A stretch of DNA of 64,000 nucleotides from Tetracladium setigerum (GCA_031472005.1 PZJY01000007.1:2343808-2407807); one strand, 5' to 3'; shown: positions 45,009 to 58,900, counted from the first letter of the stretch. Notes: a model not told the origin generated them from the letters alone. Made by a program: numbers and translations.

Positions 45009-47962
45009 TCATGCATCCAATCCCTTCCCACCTGCCTGAATAACCAACACGCTTCCCCTAACACCACCGGATATGATACTCTCAGCCACTGCGCCCAAGG
45101 TTCTCTTCATCTCGTAATTTGAAGTCGTGATGCCAGGTTCCGAGTCAGAAACCAACAAGTGCTTTCCTCTACCAACGACAACCAAATCACCTGCGTTACG
45201 AGGTGACTGGGCGATTTCCTGACGCGCTGATTCAAGACAGTCGGCTAATGGCTTGGTGGTTGCTATATCGACGAAAACCACGCGGCTTGATAGGGAAGTT
45301 GGAAGAGTGTCTCTGAGAGTGTGTAGGAGAGCGGTATCAGAGGCGGCACCAGCATACAATGCGTCGGTATCAATCCTTTCGGAGATATTAAGCTGTGATG
45401 AGGTGCTTGGCGAGGTGGTCTCGACGACTTCTGGTGTTTTCTTGGAAGATTGGATGGGTGGGATGAAGTGTACAATGGTGACGGTGATGTTTGTATTCTG
45501 GGCAAGTTGAAGAACGAATCGAAGAGCTGCACGGTCATCCACTCCACCAAAAAAGGGAAAGTAGATGTGGTGACTTCGGTCTACGGCAGGCGCTTGTGCT
45601 GCTTCACGGTGACTTCTTAGACTCATCTTGCTAACTGTTCGAGTCAAGCCTGGAGTTGGCTCTGCTCTAGCAGGACCACCGAAACCACGATCGAAGAAAA
45701 TAGCAGTATTGCAAGTAGCTGATTCGAGGGCCTCTCGGACGAAAGTGTCTTGTAGTCCTGTTGAATAAGAGTCGGCAGCCATATCGAGGTTCGAGACTGA
45801 TCCAGGAATAGTCCAAGGGATGAGAACAAGATCAGAATAATTATCCGAGGCTTGGCTTTTTAGGGTTTCTGCATAGGAGCTTTCTGGAACCACAGACACA
45901 CTTCCAGACACGGCTACATTACTCAGTTGAGCAAAAGTGCGGAAAGCATTGACGACGGGGTCTTTGTGTGTGTATTCGTCAACTTCGTGTCCCTTCATGA
46001 CCGAGGAAGTTCTTTCTGAAAGTTCAATCATCCTCAAGCCATGGACTTCGAGAGGTCTCTTGGGAGTAGATGGCTTGGCATCCTCTCCTTCTGGTACTGT
46101 TTCCAGCTCTGTCTTTGATTTGTGTACTTTGGTGACAACGGCACTTCTGTCTCCTCCCAGTAGAGTGATGAAAGTGAAGAGACTGGGCAGACTGTCGAGT
46201 CTCAGGTACACAAGTAGACGGCGAACTTGCGCGTGTTGGATCTTTTCAAGTGGATCATCCGAGGCGAGGTCGCTGTCTTGTGTGAGTCGATTTCCTTCCC
46301 AGTCAATTTCTCCTCTCTTCCATGCGTCCAGTTTCCTTTGATAGGCGGGCGGGAACAGCCATGATACTAAAGGTGTCGTTGCGAACGTGGTGACTAAAGC
46401 CATTAGGACGAAAATCGTGAACGTCTTAGTTCCTAGAATCTTCGCTTGCAATCCAATGTTCAAAACAATAAGTTCAACGAGACCCTTGCAACTCATCAAG
46501 ACACCGATGGTGAAACTTTCTCTCCAGACCAGCTTGTTGGCTCGCGCTGCAAAAGTACCACCAATGATCTTACCACCGAAAGCAATAGCGCAAACACCGA
46601 AAACGTATGCCCACGTGATGCCATCGTTAAGCAGACCAATGTCCGTGTTCAGACCAGACAGCGCAAAGTAAAGCGGTAGGAAGAGGACGGTAACGATATC
46701 TTCAATCTTCTCTGTCAATTTGATGGCAAAACCACCTTCGTGGGGGCAGATGAGTCCAACGACGAACGCTTTCAAAATTAGCGACATGTTCAAACGTGGA
46801 AATGTCTCACTTACCTCCGAAAATTGCGTGAATACCGATGATGGCTGTGAACCAAGAGGACGCCAAAGTAAGAAGTAGAGTGAGACAAACCATTCCTTGG
46901 GAGGGTCCATTCTGAAGAGAACCTTGACGTCGAAGAATCCACACGAATGCTGGTCTGACTGCATATATCAAGAATAGGATGTAGCCAACTGCAGCGAGAA
47001 GAACGTAGAGAGCAGAAAGTCCAGAGCCATTGTTGACAAGGGCAACGCAAAGAGCTAGCAGAATCCATCCAACAACATCATTACCTACACCTGCAGCAAG
47101 AACTGTGACTCCGACTGCTGTACCAAGAAGGTTCAATTCGGTGAGGATTCGACAAAGCACAGGAAACGCCGTGATCTGTCTTTATTAGCACACAAGAATA
47201 GTGCCTATAGGTAGTTATAGAGGCGCTTACAGAGAGTGCGGTTCCAATGAATAATATGAAAATAGATAGATTGAGCTCGACCGTATCTGGTTCATTGCGG
47301 AACTGATTGTAGAGACCGTATGCAATCGCAGCACCAAGTCCAAATGGAAGAGCCATGCCAGCCAATCCCACACTTAGTGCAACGCGCCAATTCTTCATGA
47401 ACAGTCCTATATTGACCTCGAGACCGACCAGGAAGAGGAAGAGCACCAAACCCAGATTGGCAACCAGATTGAGGACCGGCATCGATTCTTTTGGGAATAT
47501 GGTCGCTTGAAAACCGGGTATCCGCATCAGAACCGATGGGCCCAGAAGGATTCCACCGATGACTTCCGCAATAACTCGAGGTTGGCGCATCAAGGAGAGA
47601 GGGTAATGAAGGATTCGACAAAAGACAATGATAATTGTGGCCTTGCAGAAATGTGGTTAGCAGAGCTCAGACATTTGTGTTTCCCCCACAATCACGACAC
47701 TGCAGTAGCACAAGGCAAGCTCGTGGCATGCGAGATGCGAGCAATCATTTCAGGGCCATCACTTCATCCGTAGATGAAGATGAAAGGGTACCTGCAGCAA
47801 CCGTTGCATATCTGCGTGGGGAGGCGGGTTACACATTACCTGGATAATGAATAATACAATAGGCTGTTTGGGGTCGAAATGAGTGGGATTGACACCCTCA
47901 ATGACCCCGCCCTGAGCCGCGACGGTAGGGGCTGCGAGGATGGAGGATGTGGTGGAAGCCAT
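45009..47962 (-). CDS. KHA1: K+/H+ antiporter of the KHA1 (CPA2) family
   Basis: Four exons (47962-47840, 47641-47231, 47175-46815, 46768-45009) join in frame to 884 residues, the normal size of fungal KHA1. It exchanges K+ for protons at an endomembrane and sets luminal pH. The N-terminal half has 12-13 helices with RQPRVIAEVIGGILLGPSV, LFLFLVGLEVNIG, AGVGNDVVGWILLAL (the paired acid is D) and AFVVGLICPHEGGFAIKL, all conserved CPA2 landmarks. The last 440 residues are cytoplasmic, with two nucleotide-fold-like regions, one ending DLVVVGRGKHLLVS, as in USP-type domains of this family. The first intron is 198 nt, the others 46 and 55. The frame is intact throughout, so this gene is a control for the frameshifts seen elsewhere. 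The symbol follows the yeast orthologue. Confidence 0.93.
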
Positions 47963-50731
47963 GATGGGCAAAGGCGAAGGCGAGAAGCTCGCAGACGCGA
48001 TACAATGGGGTTGAGATGTTCACCGATTGAATGTGGAGGTGGAAGAAGGACCCGGTCGGTGCGGATGACGGGGGTTTGATATTGAGAGGGAGAGAGAGAT
48101 AGAGGGAGAGGGAGAGTGTATGCCGCGGAGATGGAGGAGGGTAGGAAATGAGGATATAAATAAAAGTAGTTAGGTAGAGAGAAAGCGAAGAGTGAGAGGG
48201 AGGAATGTAGGTATAGAGGTAGAGAGAGGTGGTCGGGGTAGGATTGTAGGATTCTACTTCGGTCGAGGTATTGAGAAGTTGTGGAAGAAGTAGCGCATCC
48301 CGACTGGGGCCAGGCCGTGGTGCATGCGCAGAAGGAATGTGGCGGGGGAACACTGAAAGTGTGTGTGTGTGTGGAGGGAAAGGTGGGAGGTTGAGAGAGA
48401 CATGCAGGCGCAGGCGCAGCCCCAGCAGATCTTCACCGACTCATTGGCCCAGCACAAAGAAGCTCCAGCCAGCATGCGGAGTGTGGGCGAGTGGTTTGCC
48501 AAGGTTTATGTCCTTGGCGCCCATCACCTTTGTCGAGCGGTCAAGATGCAACAACAGAAAACGTGCTCAGATGCTCATCTGCTCGCTCGTATCGCCAATA
48601 TCATCCATCTCATCATCCATTTCATATCAGGTGCGAAATCCTCATCGCATGATGTTGTCCAGCCCAATCCAGCCGCATCTCCAAGATGCATCTCGCGCAT
48701 CTTACTTCACCTACATACATTCCCTTGCGTGCTTCGTAATTCTCGCTGCATGTCTTGTCTTGGGGTCACCTGTCAGACGACAACCCCCCGAGACGCGTTG
48801 GTTGTCTGATACTCCATCAGCAAACTCACCTCCTTTCCCCAACCACCAACCACCAACCACCCCCACAATGTCTTGAAGACCATGAGGCGAACATGAATCG
48901 AGCCTCGTCGGTTGATCATAGACAGCATGACAGCTGCATACACCACATATCCCGCACAGACTGCATTGGCAAAACAAAAAGATGTGTGGATGCAAAATCC
49001 GCTCACTCCGGACAATTCTATTCTCGCTTCTGATATTCCATACCGACACAACTTCCTTAGCTTCATTCCCAACTTATGTTGTGCAGCAGTTGGGCCCTCA
49101 TTCACTCTCTTGGGATTCAATCATCCCGGCAGAAAAGATAAGACCGGTGCACAATGACTGCTTGTATGACGCTCTTGTCAGAAAGTTCTGCAATCTTGCC
49201 ATGTCGCGACTATCAGATATCTGCCTCCATCTTATCTTTCTTTCTTCCTTCCACCTATCGCGAGTTTATTCAGAGCCTCGTGCTTGCCATATTTTCAGTC
49301 CCGTTGGGCTGGCGAGAGAGCCTTCGGTAATAGGCGAGGGAATGTGAGGTGTCGCATTGCACAGATACAGCGGGAACTCCCTTGCTTTGCATTGGTGTTT
49401 CGTTGTCTTTGTGTTTTCTTCAGAAAGTTGTTTTTATGCATTTTGGGACGAGTAATTGTTGTTCAAGCAAGTGGATGAGGCTGAAAGTTGTGAATGGCCT
49501 TTGGCTGGAAGAGGAGTGTTCAAGCGATATCTCGAAGAGTGTACGTTGTGATGGGATATCAAGACTAAGAATGCGTCTTGAAAATGCTCGCTGATCGTCC
49601 TTGCTTTTGATATTGAAGGTCAAGACTGGTCGATGCCGGATGTGGCCTTCAAGTGAGGGCTTCCAGCCTCGACTGCTTAACTAATTCGCTCCGCAAAAGA
49701 AAGAGCTCCGCCGAAATTTGAAGACTTGATGCGGGTCGAAAGTCACAATGTTTTTTATATCAAAGACTATTTTTGCCAGTGAGCTGGCCAGCTAGACAAT
49801 GGGAAGTCACTCAAGTGGGAACCTCCCAATACCACCACACAACCACGAGCGGAGAACATCCAATCGTATTCGAAGCTACGAGAACCTCATTCAGCCTTCC
49901 ATCACATATTTAATCCCAGCGAACGACAATAACTCGCGTGCAACTCTCTCTATCACCGACCTGTGGAAGTTGGTAGCTCGACCAGTCAGGATCGTGCTGG
50001 CAACATGGCGACAGAGCGACTCGGAGGGAAATCACACTGCGGCCTCCCCACCCGTCCGCCCATCCCACTCATCATATCCTTTCCATCGGAAATCTGACAT
50101 TTCCATTTCAATCGGGTCCATATTGCTTCAAGAGACCCGCCCGCTCCAGAGTCCCGATCCCGTCAAATGTGCATCCCATCTATCTCGGACGATCACGATA
50201 ACACCAGCAATATCCCACTCTACCCACCCCTTCATTCATTCTATTTCTCTCCAACGCCCTGCCTCTGAATCCCAACCGTCTAAGTAAATCTTACAGAATT
50301 CATATCCATCGATTCTCTTGTCACCTGACCTCGTCTAACAGTTCCCTGCGCTTTCGCGCCTGATTGTTTACACCACACGTCACTTCCCTGACTTGGATCA
50401 ATGGTACATTACCTACCTGCATCCAACAGTTGATGAATACCCGTCGAGAATGTACGCACACACATTAGAGGTCCACCTATAAAATTCATCAATTCACCAA
50501 GTCCTCGAGCCTCTTTCCAACTCGCCGTAAAAGCTCAGATCGATTATCAGTAGTCCTCTTCCGGCCTCCGCAAAATCACTTCAAGTCGGCCAGCCACTTT
50601 TTCAATCGTCCAAGCCTCTAATCAAGAGTCAACCATTTCATTATTCCGTCGCTCAATTTACTCTCTTTCACTTCGTCAGCAAGCCTCCTTTCGGAGCCAT
50701 TTATTCGACCAATAACATTCGTTTAAGCAAG

Positions 50732-50794
<63 letters not shown>

Positions 50795-51474
50795 GACTCT
50801 CCCTCTCTAGCCGATTCGCTTCCCTTTCTTGGATTCTCTCACCTCTCTCCTCGACTCTCTTTTCGACTCTCTCTTCGATTCTCTACCTTCTCTTAGATTC
50901 TCCCTCTCTGTCTTAGACTCTCTCCTCTTGTCAACAAGCAGCCCTCAAAGCAATTCGAACAAATATTCTCAGCACTTCCTTACGGCTGAACATGGAGGAG
51001 CCCTGCAGGGCATCTTTCAGGGAGGAGCTGCTCTTGTCTTTATTGTTAGGGGGCTGGTCAGAATGAGCAACCCTTCTGAGGCAGATGGTCATTGGACGAA
51101 GAGATATTACAATGAGAGTGGTTGGAGTCTTCGGGAAATAGCATGATACGATATGGGAAAATCAATATTGAGTTGCCTGTCACGAGCATCCATGGACGCC
51201 CCTACGCTTTTACCGTTGGTCTTGATCACCGACGTTGAGTTTGCAAACTTATCTTATCTGAGAGAAAGTATATCGCTCATTTTTCTGTTCGGTTTCTTGA
51301 CTTCAAGAGAACTCAATCAATCAAACTTCATATTTATTTCTAGTCACATTGATTCCCATCCCTGGCTCCAGCCCCATTTCGTATCTCAGTTGAGTTCTCA
51401 AATGCTTTGAACGTAGCAAGTGACAGATGAAAAATCGTGCCGGTTACAAGAAGTCCATGCTGAAGACATCTATC
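47963..51474. other. Intergenic region, low-complexity, no supported gene
   Basis: The first 300 bases upstream of KHA1 are GA-rich (48080-48240). Open frames of 112 to 201 codons at 48271-49050 and 162 codons at 49799-50287 have Ser/Pro/His-biased composition and no domains. They overlap each other on both strands. A CT microsatellite is listed separately. A noncoding transcript is possible but nothing in the sequence shows it. Confidence 0.5.
50733..50790 (+). repeat. (CT)29 microsatellite
   Basis: An uninterrupted CT dinucleotide run of 58 bases. It is followed to about 50935 by degenerate TCTCGACTCT-like units, so the pure run is probably an expansion inside an older pyrimidine-rich repeat. 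Confidence 0.98.
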
Positions 51475-52637
51475 TTATGGAATGAATTCCGAGTACCAAC
51501 TTGATTTTATGCCCCACCCTTGCGGTAGCTCCCACAAATTCTGGCCCTGCCACTTTATCGTATGGGCATAAAGCGGCAAATTCCCCTCGAGCAGTGACGG
51601 TTGTGACGCTGAATCTGACTCTGACTCCGACTCACCTCCATGCTGCACAATCTTGAATCTCAGGTCTGGACGAACGCAGCATGTGCACGGGGTATTGGGA
51701 TGATGCCACAAGAGATACCGCCAGAAGTGATCCCACGCATGCTTGACGTTCGCCGCAAAAAACGCGACATCATCCGCAGTGGTGTAGAGCGTTCGTGCGA
51801 TCTGATCAGCCGTCTTGTAATCTGGGATTCTTCGCATGTGGAGAATCACCTCGAACGAGCCGATGGATTGGAGGGGTTGGTGAATTCATCCAGCATGTTT
51901 CCGAGAGTCGTGACCCAGCTTTGATCCCGGATGTTTTGAATCTGTATGTGGACGACGAGGGTCTCGACCATTTGGCCGTGGCGCCGTAGGTTGAACGTCG
52001 CCCTGTTGGAGAGTGTGTTGCTATTGCTGAACTTGCTATGTCTGGACCCGGTACCAAGTCGCTTCACTTCGGGCCCGCCTTCTGAGATGGGAGTGAGTAA
52101 AGATGGATCGTACGGTACATTAGAAATTGCAAAGTCGGAAAAAGTCTTTAACTTCAAGTCGTGAACTATTCGGTTCTTAGCTTTCTTTAACCTCCGCGTC
52201 CGTCGAGAATCACGGGGATGGCGGCAATCGTAGATTGGTAAAAGATTGAGATGGTAACGAACAGCGTATCTTCTGTGTGGACCGAGGAGGATGGCGGCAG
52301 GGAAGTAAAAGAGACTTTTTGGTATGCTCGGATATGGGGCCGTGTTCTTTTTATCGGCTGGGTAGAAAGTGACAATGATTTCCTGGCGTATTCGGGAGCA
52401 ACTTTGCATGAGGGGAACGAGGGGACCTCGAGTGCTGAATCGAGGTTCGGTATTGTCAAGAAGGACGTTGAGGTCTTCTCGAAGAGAAGAGATGTTGTGA
52501 CTTGTAATGTTGATGTTGATGGTTTCTCTCAGGAGCAATTGGTATATCTCAAATCGCACCTCGAAGGGAAGACTAAATAGGTTTGCTCCCTGGATTGACA
52601 TTGTTGAAAAGGCTGAAATGACAGACTGGGATGCCAT
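51475..52637 (-). CDS. 2EXR/F-box-like protein, one apparent frameshift
   Basis: The minus frame from the ATG at 52637 runs to a stop at 51846. It contains LFSLPFEVRFEIYQLLLRE at about residue 21 and MQSCSRIRQEIIVTFYP further on, the pattern of the fungal 2EXR/F-box-like family. The protein then continues in another frame from about 51862 to 51475 with FEVILHMRRIPDYKTADQ, then an acidic Ser/Glu run and a Trp-rich end. Adding one G to the GG at 51863-51864 joins both parts (NPSGSFEVILHM) into about 387 residues. Family members usually end with a similar single domain, so the whole length is reasonable. I favour a missing base, with a recent real frameshift as the alternative. The ligand or partner is unknown. 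Confidence 0.65.
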
Positions 52638-53134
52638 ATTGATAGATTGAAATTTGGTGGTTGTTAATGTGATGATTGCTTTTGTAGAGTATTTGGTTGG
52701 GAAGTGTGTATGTATGTAGTTAGTTACTGTGCGTATCTGATCGATTTTTTGTTGGAAAAGAAGGAGGAGCAAGACCAGCGGAAAATCTGGGAAATATATA
52801 CAGGCTACTCTTTATTCTACTTTGAACTGGCTTCTCATACATTAAGAACATTTGCAATGTTTTGATCGTGACTTCGGGTTAGTCTTACTTTCTAGAGCTC
52901 GCTGGTAGTTATAGTGAGAATAGCGCGGCACTTAGCATGCTATGCGGCTTAGCGATCGCACTTGAGCAGGTAGCGTCTTTCGATGTTTTGGAACTTTCGT
53001 AGTCAGCCTCAATAGACATGGAAATATGTCCAAGAGACCTTGTGCATTGATTGGTATGGGAAGTGATAGGTAAGTGTTCCGTTTGGATTTTTGATCAGAG
53101 ACACCTCTTTCGCGATGTGCATCTACCTCACATC
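52638..53134. other. Intergenic region
   Basis: About 500 bases between the 2EXR-like start and the dehydrogenase stop on the same strand. Nothing is supported. Confidence 0.5.
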
Positions 53135-54698
53135 TCAAATAAGTGCCCAAATCCCCATGAACAAAGCCAACAACCTACCACCACCACCAATCTTCGATTC
53201 CAATCTCAGCGCCGCACTGCCCGTTTGCGTAGGACTTGGAGTAGTCGACCCAGTACCAGCACCAGCACCAGTAGGGTTGTTCCCACCCCCAGTAGTACTC
53301 GTACTCGCACCCGTCTTAACCAAGACCCAAATTTCACCCGTGGAATCAGAACTCATAAACATCCTCCCGACGGCATCTAAAGCGAGGCCAACCGGACGAA
53401 AACAATTGCCAGGACAGTTGGCAAGGTTTGGATTTGACATGATGTCCACGGCGGCGGTGTTGCTGTCTGTTGCAGCAACGGGAGAGCCGGATGAGAAATC
53501 GATCGAGGAGACTTTGTAGCCGATGGGATTGGCGCGATTCCTGGGCGATGTTAGTCTTGGAAGGCAAAGAAGGGGTGAGATGGATAGATGGATAGGAAGA
53601 GGGGACGACAAGAAGTACATACCAACTTCCGTGGAAACTGACGTAAGCTTGTGTTCCATTTGGGAGAAACTTGATATCAAGTGGGGCCATGTGAGCCTGA
53701 AACGTAAGTCTAGGAGCAACTCTATCTTCACGACAGAAAGTATCATTGCTGGTTGTATCTTGTCGCAGCGCGAATTGAGTTCCAACGCTGATGCCTGCGT
53801 TATCGGGGATACTTGTGTTCCATGCCGCGAAGCAATATGGATAGCCGTAGTTCCCTCCCTGGTTCTCGGTAGATCCATTCAAGAATCCATGGAAATTCAT
53901 TTCCTCACCAGGATTATTCTGGTGAATATCAACTCCATTCCTTCTCATTTCGTCCGATGAGTTCTCCACGCTATAAACTCCGCCTTCAGTGGGCTCTTCC
54001 GCGACGCCGACGGAATTCCTCAATCCCCAACCAAGTAATGATCCTTCGGTCGCATAGTCGTAGGTTTGAGAGGCTGTCATGGTGTTTAGGTTGAAGGCTT
54101 TAATTTGCGACTTTCCAGATGAAATGCTTGTTGTGTCGAGATCGATGTTTCCATCGCTTCCCCTGCTGACGACGAGTATACCGGGTTGCTTCTGTGACAT
54201 TAATAATGTGCGGGATGTGTGCCCGCCGCTATCCATGCCGTTCACCAAGGTTCGTCTTTCGCTCCCGAGTGAAGGGCCCGCGGGGTCGTATGTCCAAGAA
54301 AAGACCTCGTCTGCAGTTGAGGCGTAGAGAGTCCTACCGTCGGCAGACAAGGCGAGACCATGGTTTAACTGGCTATATTAGCAGTGTTGGAAAGTATTTT
54401 GGGGGAGGAATCATACAGCAGTATTCTGAACAAGAACCGTTTCCGTTTCCACATTCAAACATGTCCCATTGCCATCTGCCAACTTCAAGTGCTTGATTCC
54501 AGACCTCTGCTCTACAACCAACAAGGCGCCTTCAGTATCAAATAAAATACTTCGCGGACTACGCAGTCCAGTGGCAATCAACCTCGACTCCCACCCATTC
54601 GACATAACAGGAGCCGCATAACTTGGTTCGAGGCTGCAAGTCACGCTCTGCGCCGAGGCGTACGATGCCAGGAGAAGTATAGATGTGTAGAGCTTCAT
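53135..54698 (-). CDS. Secreted sorbosone/glucose dehydrogenase-like protein, GPI-anchored
   Basis: Three exons (54698-54417, 54368-53623, 53540-53135) join in frame to 477 residues across introns of 48 and 82 nt. Residues 1-16 are a signal peptide (LLLASYASA). The body is a beta-propeller of the soluble quinoprotein glucose/sorbosone dehydrogenase superfamily, shown by LRSPRSILFDTEGALLVVE, LNHGLALSADGRTLYAS, RNSVGVA and YGYPYCFAAW, with FLPNGTQAYVSFHGSWN near the end. Members oxidise sugars or bind wall glycans; the cofactor is unproven in fungi. A Thr/Gly/Pro-rich linker and a hydrophobic tail (GGGGRLLALFMGIWALI) form a probable GPI signal, so the protein is likely wall- or membrane-attached. 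No frame problem is seen. The upstream gene on the same side is the 2EXR-like protein; no operon-like link exists. Confidence 0.85.
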
Positions 54699-55816
54699 GA
54701 TTGCTCAATTGACAGGAACATACGGTGTGGCGATAAGGATGGTGGGAGGTTGAAGCTGTCGATAAGTAAATAACATTATGAAGGTTCGGAGCTACCATGG
54801 GAAGAGACGCGACCGCGATGAAGATCCCCGTCCCCCTTGGGCCCTCAGCCACCACGATGATGTCTCGATAATGCAGAGAGAGACCTTCCAATCATGGGAT
54901 CGCTGGGGATGGATTTCGGCGGTGTCTGGCTTCTTGGATGGTCTTGGACGGCGGGGTTGAGACGTTGGAGGTTGCGGGAACATGAGCTCAAGGTTGTGGA
55001 AAGTGGGATGATATCATTGAAGCTTGGCAGGTTTGATGCTACTATAAGGATTTAACATTTAATCCCCGATTATTGAGCAACAAGGAAGTGTGGTAAAAGT
55101 TTGGAATATGATCTTGCCAATCAAGTCAAAGTACCTTTGAGAAAATAAATTCGAGGCACTGATTTGCTTGCAAGAGAATGACGATGCACTCACTGCCAAG
55201 TTTACCACCTCGGATTCATCGTATATTATAACTTAGCAGACGTGGACCATTTCGTCCTCTGCTTGCGAGACAGACACTCACACCAGATCCATTAACAAAC
55301 AAACCCGCAGATCCCGATCGGTGAGATTTTTATTGCTTATGCGGTTAAGGTTGCATACCATGCTCGCATCATTCCAGCAGCTGTGAACTTGAAATCACCA
55401 AATCAATCCGGTGGAGAGTCCCTCACTCCATCTCACAACCAGGTCAGATCGGGCCAAACAGATTATCCGAAGTGGAGAGAGAGTAGCACTCAAATCGAAA
55501 TGTATATTTTCGTTTGAATGCCTCGAGGTTGTGTGCGCTGAATGAATTCCATCACTCCCCAAATCGGAAGACTCAACCAAGATTTGCATACTCTTTTGTC
55601 CACATCTCGAAGTCGAAAATCAAAATGAGCATGACAAAAAGGATCTCCATTGGAACCCAGCCGGAATCCAGAATATCAATATACAACAAATGGAAAACGT
55701 TCCAAAATACTGAGACTGTCGAAAACTAGATCACCGATAGATGTCTGATTTCCGCCCACTCTTGCTTGTACTCAGCTCCTTTGACACAAATGAACACACA
55801 AGAGCTTACCACTTAG

Positions 55817-55931
55817 AAAACCTCGTTCCTCACGGTATTCTCAATTACCTGACCCCGATCAACCGACAGAGATTGAGCTGATCAAGTATCTGTATGATTT
55901 CTACTTGGAAAATCCGTCGACTTTCGAACAG
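55817..55931 (+). CDS. Candidate internal exon of an unrecognised gene
   Basis: A plausible exon starts after CACTTAG and encodes RYSQLPDPDQPTEIELIKY, then LYDFYLENPSTFEQ, ending at a GTACAC donor. The composition looks protein-like, unlike its surroundings. The next acceptor could be at 56052. I could not find a consistent first exon, since the short ATG frame at 55740 joins in the wrong phase. The later frame 56108-56434 (basic, KTPLKNPVKKYRKTPR) may or may not belong. Function unknown. Confidence 0.25.
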
Positions 55932-58900
55932 GTACACACTCATGCCCCGCCGAGAGAGAGAAAATAGGAGACACAAAAATTCAGAAAAAATACAATAAAA
56001 CTCCTAGACCAAAAGAAATGAAGATTTGATTTGATCCAAATCAAAAATACAGAATGGAAGAAAAGACGAAAACGCTGGTTCCAGCTCCAACAACAAGTCT
56101 GTAGAGAATGAATGCCACCAGCGATTCTATAAATCTCCCCAATATTAATCTGGCCAATCTTGATGCTTTTCGAATGAAAAAATCATCGCAAAGCCTTTTT
56201 CGTTCCACAGCAAGATATACCTTTGGTGACGATACAGGTGTAAAGACTCAATGTAGAGTGAGTACCTCCAGATCCCAAATTTCCAAAACCCCAAGTCCCC
56301 AGATTCCCCAGATCACATTTCCATCCGATAATTCGATCGGATCAGGGAAACGAAGAATAGCAAAGCCCCCAAAAACCCCATTAAAAAATCCCGTCAAAAA
56401 GTACCGAAAGACACCGAGACTCCTCCTCGAATAAAATCTAAAGACCAAAAAGAATCTGCAAGCTGAATCGTGTGTTGAAACGCGTTGCAAGAGTGGTTCT
56501 CCAGAAAAAAAAAAGGACCGAATACTGACCTCGCTCAAGTCCGAAGCCCAAAACACGCACGCCGTTCACAATAAGAAAAACGGTGGTGTATGAGCGAGCC
56601 GTCAGTCGCCGCCGGGTTCGGAATAATCATGAATGCGAATAAAGAATTTTCATTTTCAAACTGAGAGAACGCATGAATTGAATGAAGATGAAAGAGAGAG
56701 AGAAAAAAAGAGAAAAAAAGAGATGAACCTCCAATTTGCTGATTTGCTTACTCACCGGAGATGAGATGAGGCGAAAAAATTCATTCCAGAACATCGTGAG
56801 ATGATTCCCCACCTTCGTAAACTCCACAGTTGCAAAAACTCCACAACTGCAGCCAAAAAATTCCCCCACCTGCAAAAACTTACTCCACAACTGCCAAAAT
56901 ATTCTTTGCCCCTCCTCTCTCCTCCCAGGTCTTTTTTGGAATTTGAGATTCTTCGGGAGTCGGGACAAAGATTTGCTGTGCAAACAAATTTGTTGTGGAT
57001 GAAAAGCCAAACTAGGGAGGATCCCCACAACGCCCGCCCGCCCACAATCCACATCATCATCGACCCTCACTCAGATGTCCCAAGGACCAAGGTCCAAGGT
57101 CGGTCGGTCCCATCCCATGATTCCATCCAATCCCCACAAGTAACAACCATAAAATTCGCCGAACGGGCTTTTTATTTTTTGGGGGGTTTCTCTTTTCTGG
57201 GTATTCTTCGGGCTGTGAAAAATAAATGGGTTTCGTTTGATTTGATTGTTTTTGTTGGTGCTTTCAAAGCATGACGGAGACTGACAGAGACCTTTTTGGT
57301 AGAGACCTTTTTGGTCGCGTGATGATGATGGTCCCAACAACGAGACGAGCCAGCCAAGACTAGGTTGGTAGGTCCGTCCTTACCTAGAAGCCTAGCTAGG
57401 TAAATAATAAAATATCAGATCTGAGATTTGATCGTTGCCAGTAGGTACTTAGTAGTAGATCGATCGCCTGGAACTGTATAGTAAAGTAAGATTACTAGTA
57501 GTAGTAGTAGTCCAGTCAGTCCAGGGGATTTTCCTCCGGGCGACGAGACCAACGGCGTTGAACTTTACCACCCACTAGATCGATCCTTTCAAGTACTTCG
57601 TAGTAGTTCGTCGTTCTGTGGACGGGGACGAGGTTGGTCTAGTTTCTCAGATCAGCATACGCGTAATTAATGATTCAACGAACCAATACACCAGAGGACA
57701 CAGCTTTCCAACCGAGAAGATCGACGGGACGATATCTTATGGTTGGTATTGGTGTTGGCGTTGGTATTGTACTAGTTGTGAGTCTGGATCTGGATCTGGA
57801 TCTGGAACTGAGTGATTGCCATCGATACTGTCCTCTCTCAACTGTTCCAGCCTTCTTCTTTCTCAGTTCCAAACTCAACTTAAACCTAACCTAACTCAAC
57901 TCAACCCCAACTCAAAACTTAAGAAATCTCAAAAACTAGTGGCAGTAGTAGCTTTCGTAACCACCATCAACGATAGAGAAACAAAAATCAATAATACCGT
58001 CCACAAAAAAGAAAAGAAAAAAAAGGTGTTATACTTTTCTTGCCGGCCATTCTCAACCGTCGCTGTGCAGTACTGTACTGTAACCTTCGTAAACAGTGTA
58101 AGTTTCCCTCCCGTTTGTGAAACATAAAACCTAAAATAAAATTATAAAAAAAAAACCTCCCGGTCCTGAAAAATCCTAGCTGCTGTACTCCATAGCTGTA
58201 CGGAGTACTCAGTAGGTGGTGATTTTGGTTTTCGTTTGTTTTAGAATTTCTAGGAGGTTGGTGATACTGTACTGTACCGTTGCCCGTTGCTGTTAGTTAC
58301 ACAGCATTTCCCTGTATAATGTGTGTAGTACAGAAGCAGTAAAGTAAGTAGTACACGGCAAACAAAAATTCGAATTTACCCAATTATTCCCAATTCCCAA
58401 TTCCCATAATAATTCCCAGTAATTCCCAGTCTCTCTTTTTCCTTTTCTCAATATTCCCCGGTGGATGGATGGGTGGTACAGTACTGTAAAATTACAGTTC
58501 CAAAGAAAATAAACCACGTTTTTTTTTCGGCTTCTTTTTTTGGTGTACGGTTTACCTCCCTCCGTTGTGTAATGGAAGTGAGAGGGAAGGTAAGGAGCCG
58601 CTTGCTTTGCTGTACAATATCGCCGTGGTGATAACGAGCCGCTCCGGGGAAAAAGAAGAAGATGGGGAAAATTGTAGAGTTTAACCGATGTTTTGCCGAC
58701 AGCGGTAATAGTATACTTCACCCAGTGGTTTCGCGGTCCGAATCCGTATGCGTATGCGTATGTGAATAAGACCGTATTTGGTCACCGTCGCATTCATTCA
58801 TTCATTCGGTCGATTTATTTCGGACGAGCTCGTTTGTTGGCTTGTTGTTTGTTGGCTTGCTGGCTTCCTTCCTCGGTCCTCTTCTCGGTCGGTTTTTTTT

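Noticed and set aside
48271..49120. Overlapping open frames of 112-201 codons on both strands
   Set aside because: They are mutually overlapping shadows without domains; none has better support than another.
49799..50287. 162-residue Ser/Pro-rich open frame
   Set aside because: Composition reflects pyrimidine-rich DNA; there is no domain, signal or conserved-looking block.
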